Source of the DNA: Candidatus Muproteobacteria bacterium RIFCSPHIGHO2_01_FULL_65_16
GTDB lineage: Bacteria; Pseudomonadota; Gammaproteobacteria; Acidiferrobacterales; Sulfurifustaceae
Direction of reading: 5' to 3'
DNA length: 6,146 bases
Assembly (NCBI GenBank): GCA_001785175.1
Contig: MFSY01000025.1
Coordinates: 18,922-25,067, forward strand
Part shown: positions 5,787 through 6,146 of the stretch, piece by piece
Layout: every line of letters begins with the position of its first letter
Numbering within the stretch: the stretch's first letter is position 1
Made by a program: the position numbers and the translations under genes
The notes under the pieces: model-generated
Seen by the model: only the letters and a program-made list of their open reading frames with translations
The model's database searches: none
Told to the model about the DNA's origin: nothing

Positions 5787-6146
5787 CTAGCGGCCGGTGC
5801 CGGCGTGATTTTCGAAGCCGCGCTCGTTCCTGAGCAGGATGTAATGCGGCCGGTACTCGGCCGGATTCGCCGCCACGAACGGCTTGTCGCCGGCGTACTT
5901 CTTGAGGAACGCCCCGATATGCTTCGACGCCTCGGGCGAGGTGAGCGCCTCGACGATCTTGTGCTTCTGCTCCGGTGTCACGCGCGGGCCGGCGGTGATC
6001 GCGGGTGTGGGCAGCGGCTCGCTGGTGAACACCACCTTGGCCATGTCCCGGTCTTCGTCGCTGTATTTCTTGAACCGGGATTCGCCCACCAACGCGCCGG
6101 TGCAGCGCCCCGCGAGCATTTTCTGGAACGCGTCGTCGTAGGACTC
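5787..6146 (-). CDS. PhnD-like substrate-binding protein of a phosphate/phosphite/phosphonate-type ABC transporter, C-terminal part only
   Basis: The minus-strand frame is open from the right edge (ESYDDAFQKMLAGRC...) to a TAG at 5787-5789. The 119 codons present are therefore the 3' part, and the start lies beyond 6146. The internal ATG at 6119 is not the likely start. The sequence fits lobe-closing and C-terminal features of the PhnD/SsuA/transferrin-like periplasmic binding family: a short allocation motif (MLAGRCTGALVGESRFKKY), then VVFTSEPLPTPAITAGPRVTPEQKHKIVEAL and a closing FVAANPAEYRPHYILL. Such proteins deliver oxyanions or other small ligands to an ABC importer, or act as sensory binding proteins. 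The signal peptide and most ligand residues are outside the window, so the ligand is unknown. The gene converges on the toxin-antitoxin and repeat region and shares no operon with the other genes. Confidence 0.72.
   Translation of the reverse strand, partial: ESYDDAFQKMLAGRCTGALVGESRFKKYSDEDRDMAKVVFTSEPLPTPAITAGPRVTPEQKHKIVEALTSPEASKHIGAFLKKYAGDKPFVAANPAEYRPHYILLRNERGFENHAGTGR

Overview
The window is GC-rich (roughly two thirds G+C by eye) and densely packed. It looks like the chromosome of a high-GC proteobacterium. The linked order trpS-scpA-scpB-rluB, together with the family-level look of the proteins, suggests a gammaproteobacterium, perhaps a sulfur- or metal-associated environmental lineage. 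That taxonomic guess is inference; no rRNA or other marker is present.

Bases 1-4882 form one plus-strand run of five genes with no intergenic space. It starts with the 3' part of trpS (tryptophanyl-tRNA synthetase, with a predicted four-cysteine iron-sulfur motif). Then come scpA and scpB (the kleisin and winged-helix partners of the SMC chromosome-segregation complex), rluB (23S rRNA pseudouridine synthase) and chrA (long two-domain chromate transporter). Every junction overlaps by 1 to 8 bases, so translation is probably coupled throughout. The first four genes concern translation and chromosome maintenance; chrA is an unexpected rider at the end.

Bases 4883-5423 hold a compact type II toxin-antitoxin cassette: a promoter of near-consensus form overlaid by three tandem TGACGYYA octamers and nested palindromes, a ribbon-helix-helix antitoxin of 77 residues, and a RelE-family mRNA interferase of 87 residues whose GTG start lies inside the antitoxin gene. 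The predicted transcription start falls almost on the antitoxin start codon, so the mRNA may be leaderless.

Bases 5424-5786 carry no convincing gene. They contain two identical 43-base direct repeats with a 57-base period, then an AT-rich stretch with an imperfect inverted repeat and a CTTTGCG-rich motif that resembles a common intergenic repeat. From 5787 to the right edge, on the minus strand and convergent with everything else, is the C-terminal part of a PhnD-like periplasmic substrate-binding protein. No clearly new multi-gene system is visible. The most distinctive items are the Fe-S motif in TrpRS, the toxin-antitoxin operator layout and the 43-base repeat pair.
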